Source: Motacilla alba alba
Lineage: Eukaryota > Chordata > Aves > Passeriformes > Motacillidae
Direction: 5' to 3'
Assembly: GCF_015832195.1 (NCBI RefSeq)
Contig: NC_052020.1
Coordinates: 8,934,254-8,998,253, forward strand
DNA: 64,000 nucleotides
The position numbers and the translations under genes were made by a program. Positions within the stretch are counted from its first letter, which is position 1. Each line of letters starts with the position of its first letter. Shown here piece after piece: positions 60,940 through 64,000 of the stretch. The notes under the pieces are model-generated. The model had not been told where the DNA came from. It saw nothing but the letters and a program-made list of their open reading frames with translations, and made no database searches.

Positions 60940-62113
60940 GTGGGCATCACTCAAGGCCTTTATTTCAGGGGTACACAGGGCGGGGGGGTTGTACACAGAG
61001 ACCTGCAGAGCCAAACACCCCGTGACCCCGAGCCTGGACCGCGCCGGTGCCGCTCACCGTGGGGGCTGCTCCAGCCCCTCCACCCACTCCCCCCATCCTC
61101 CCACCCCTCTACCTACTCTACATCGTCCCCCCGGGGTGCCCTGTGCCCCCCAAGCGCGGGGGCTCCCCCAGCAGCCCAAAGCCACCCCCAGCCCACCCGT
61201 GTGTCCCCTGCCGGCCACCACTGTGGCACAGAGAGCTCTGGACCCGTCTGCACCCAGCACCAGGCACACCGGGGGCATCTCCCCACCCACGGGGTGACAC
61301 TGCTCAGCAAACATGATCCGGACGGCCCTGCCCGGGATCCTGTTGTGCCAACAGGGCCCAGCCCTGGCAGCAGCTGGTGAGGAGCGACTCTGCCACACTG
61401 GGACAGTCCCCAAAAGGTGACAGATGGGGCCCTGAAGCTCTCCCAGGCTTCCTGCAGTGAGGGCACAGGCAGCCCCATCAGACACAACGCCCTGCCCACC
61501 CTCCACAGCAAAGGGGGAACGCAGCAATGTCACAGCACCACTCCCCAGCTCCCTGCAGCCGCTGTGCCACCCCACAAACTGTGGGAAGCCACCTCAGAGC
61601 CCTCCAAGCCCCCAGGCCATGCAAAGCCACATCCCCACCCAGCCAGGGCAGAACAAAAGTGTAACCCGCAGCACATCCCATACTGGCACAGGGCACAGAC
61701 ACCCCCGGCCCTGCAGCTCAAGGAGCTGGGATGAAGCACCCCCAGAAGCCCCCTTGCCCCAGAATTGCTCTACAGGAACCTTCCCAACTCCCTACAGCTC
61801 CTGCCCCCCTGTCAAGCCCGGACGAGCCAAGTTTTGCAGACAGCTGCCTGAGCATGGGGAGGGCCCCCAAGGGGTGCCATGGGGCAGCCCCCCTCTAACT
61901 GGGGCCCCACAGCAGAGCCAAAAGCAGCCACTGGGTTTAAGGCTGGGCAGGAGGGAGGACAAGTGTCCCCCAGCCAGGGAAGGGGACCCGGTGGAGGGGG
62001 GAGGGGTGTAGGGATTAGACTACAGAGTGGGGGTCTGGCGGCGAGCAGCCTCCCCACAGCATGGCTGGCAGCACGGAGCATCCCAGCGAGGCATTCCAGC
62101 TCCCAAGGTGTCC
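60940..62113 (-). other. PKP3: Probable 3' UTR of PKP3
   Basis: GC-rich, C-tract-containing sequence with no recognisable coding exon on either strand, lying between the PKP3 stop codon and the AATAAA on its strand. Open frames here are proline/alanine-rich and overlap on both strands, which is expected of GC-rich noncoding DNA. Confidence 0.55.
60959..60964 (-). terminator. PKP3: Polyadenylation signal, PKP3
   Basis: TTTATT on the plus strand reads AATAAA on the minus strand, about 1150 bases after the PKP3 stop codon. No better minus-strand signal was seen between it and the stop, so the PKP3 3' UTR is inferred as about 60940-62113. Confidence 0.6.
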
Positions 62114-63738
62114 TCACAGGCTGAGGAAGTCCTCCTTCCGGTACCCCTTCTGCAAGGAGACAGCCCCATCAGGCACACAGAGCCCCTCTGCTCCGGCACT
62201 GACGGGCCACACCGTCCCCTCCCCACCCGCACAGGGACAATGCTCGGGGATGTGCCCACACCTGAGGAAAAGCGGGCGTGGAGCAGGGCCCCAGCATATC
62301 CTGGGAAGCATTTGGGTGGTGTGGCTCTCCAGGATGAATCCCCCGCACTGGCTGCGGGAGGCTCTGGAATGGGTACGTACCATCTTGAAGTCCCGGTGGA
62401 GCTTGGTGTACTGCCACATGTTCCCCAGGAGGCTGGCGGCGGCTCGGGAGGACTTCTCGTTGTCCGAGCTGGGAAAGGGACAGGATGCAATGAGGTTTTG
62501 GGGACCACTGAGCATGGGACAGTGCCCATCAGCCCAAGGAGACCAACCCAGAGGGGCCTGGAGGGACTGGGGGCTTGGTGAGGGTGGGGAGAGGCAGGAG
62601 GTGAATGGCTGGATCCCACAATAATAGGCAGGAGCAGGAAGAGGTTCCCTGATGGGAAAAGGCAGCTATGGTGATGGTGGGATGTCCTTAGTGGGTGACA
62701 AAGGGCTGGCAGGTGGCCACGAGGCCACTCTGAGCTAGTCTGGGGACTCCCAACACCAAGGCTTGGGAAGGGAAACTTGTGACCCTCTGCCAAGGTGCTA
62801 GGGCAGGGAAGGAGAGGAGAGCAGGACAGGAGGCCGGGTGTGAGCTGGGACACGCAGCTCCCACCTGTCCCGTCGCTTCTTGATGAAGAAGAGCTTCCTG
62901 AGGCCGTCGAAGTAGACGATGTCGCGGGCGGCCATGGGGCTCTCCACCACCAGGTTGTTGAGCACCGCGATGATGTTCACGATGACATCAGCGGGCGGGG
63001 CCTTGTCCCCGACACTCCCTGGCAGCTTCTCGATCAGGTGGCTGACCACCTTGGTGGCTGCGGGCAAAGGGCACATCAGGGCTGGTGGCCAGAGCCGGAG
63101 GGGACAGAGCCATGTCTGGGAACAAGGGAGGGAGCAGCCCGCAGGCTCAGCTGCATGTGGAGATGCGGCAGGCAGGATGGGGTTGGGATGTGGCTGGAGA
63201 TAACGGGAGGCAAAGGAAAAGGTTGGCAAGCACCCCCCAGCCCTGGCTGACCCCTGGCACTCACACATCTCATCCTTGTTGCGGGCGTGGCGGGACAGGT
63301 TGCGGATGAGGCCGGTGAGGGAGCGCAGCTGGTGGTGGTCGGCGGTGCGGACGCGGTCCAGCACGGGATTCAGGATGCGCTCCTGCTCCAGCGCCAGCCG
63401 GCTCAGCACACCCGCCCACTGCAAGGCAAACACTCCCTTGGAGACCCCGCCAGCTCCCTGCTCCTCCTCCTCCCACTCACTGGGAGCAGGTCAGGGTGAA
63501 CCCTGCCCAGGTGCCCCCCTCCCAGCACGGCTGTGGGACCCCCGGGCCTCACCCTGCGGTCCCCGGCCGTGATGTTCTGCAGGGCACCCGAGGCCGCCTC
63601 CGTCGTGTGCTTGTTGAGCTCACAGCGCTGCAGCAGCCGGTTGTAGATGCCCACGATCTGCGGGTTCCAGAGCCACTCCATGCCCTTGGGGTCCTTGGAG
63701 ACCTCCGTGAAGGTGACGATGTCTGCGTTCAGGTAGTG
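62114..63738 (-). CDS. PKP3: Plakophilin-3, last five exons in the window
   Basis: Minus-strand exons: 63738-63553, 63418-63265, 63057-62865, 62468-62381, 62149-62114, giving 218 residues plus stop with consistent phases and GT-AG junctions. Upstream exons lie beyond the right edge, so this is a 5'-partial gene. Plakophilin-3 is an armadillo-repeat protein of desmosomal plaques that links desmoplakin and cadherins, with a nuclear pool. The visible part is the C-terminal armadillo region: KDPKGMEWLW, YNRLLQRCELNKHTTEAASG, GALQNITAGDRR, WAGVLSRLALEQERILNP, LTGLIRNLSRHARNKDEM, VNIIAVLNNLV and the tail KGYRKEDFLSL. These match human PKP3 closely as I remember it (human ends KGYRKEDFLGP). The 3' end converges on SIGIRR. 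Confidence 0.93.
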
Positions 63739-64000
63739 CTGAGGGACAGGGGCATTGTTAGACCCTGGGGATGTCCCCTCCTCGGTGTCCCTCACAGCCA
63801 GCGTTGCCTTTTCCATACCTGCCTGGCCTGAACTGCCGGGCAGGGAGCTGGCAGGTCACCTTGGCTACATCATGCCCCATGGCATGGAAAAGCAGGGGTT
63901 CAGCACCTGATTCACCCCAAACACCTGATTCACCCTCCGCTGAGCTCACCCGTGTGTCCCACCCACCAGCGAAGGCCGGCGTCCACCTCCGCCCTGGCAT
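63739..64000 (-). other. PKP3: Intron of PKP3 running off the right edge
   Basis: On the minus strand the exon at 63738 is preceded by a clean CCCTCAG acceptor, so this segment is intronic. The next upstream PKP3 exon should encode the region before HYLNADIVTFTEV; I did not find it, so it probably lies beyond 64000. Confidence 0.6.

Noticed and set aside
63758..64000. Minus-strand frame at the right edge as the next PKP3 exon
   Set aside because: It does not resemble the plakophilin sequence expected before HYLNADIVTFTEV, and it overlaps the sequence of a good acceptor-bearing intron.

Overview
The window is vertebrate nuclear DNA, most likely from a bird and probably a songbird. The evidence is long genes split by GT-AG introns, CpG-island promoters, many 5'-truncated CR1 LINE copies in both orientations, and LTRs of a type I recognise from songbird genomes. 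The species cannot be named from the sequence. Four protein-coding genes can be assembled exon by exon with consistent splice phases: PTDSS2, ANO9, SIGIRR and the 3' part of PKP3. Their order and relative orientation match (mirror-wise) the human 11p15.5 block PKP3-SIGIRR-ANO9-PTDSS2, as I recall it.

Layout. 1-3.2 kb: intergenic or unassigned, with a CpG island at about 90-520 that may hold the first exon of another gene. 3.2-33.2 kb (minus): PTDSS2, 12 coding exons, 485 codons plus stop, most of its length intronic, with a CpG-island first exon. 33.2-38.4 kb: head-to-head interval between PTDSS2 and ANO9, holding a minisatellite split by a solo LTR, and CR1 pieces. 38.5-53.7 kb (plus): ANO9, 24 inferred coding exons, 760 residues; its last intron holds two nested solo LTRs with clear target-site duplications. 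53.7-57.5 kb: intergenic, with a possible SIGIRR 5' UTR exon. 57.5-60.7 kb (plus): SIGIRR, 9 coding exons, 417 residues, preceded by a 9-codon upstream ORF. 60.95-64 kb (minus): the last five coding exons of PKP3, running off the right edge. SIGIRR and PKP3 converge with only about 250 bp between their polyadenylation signals.

Functionally the genes are independent: PTDSS2 makes phosphatidylserine in the ER, ANO9 is a TMEM16-family membrane protein, SIGIRR is an inhibitory IL-1R/TLR-family receptor, and PKP3 is a desmosomal armadillo protein. All reading frames seen are intact. I found no previously undescribed biological system. The items most worth a second look are the nested LTR insertion, the solo LTR inside a promoter-proximal minisatellite, the SIGIRR upstream ORF, and the very short terminal exons of ANO9.
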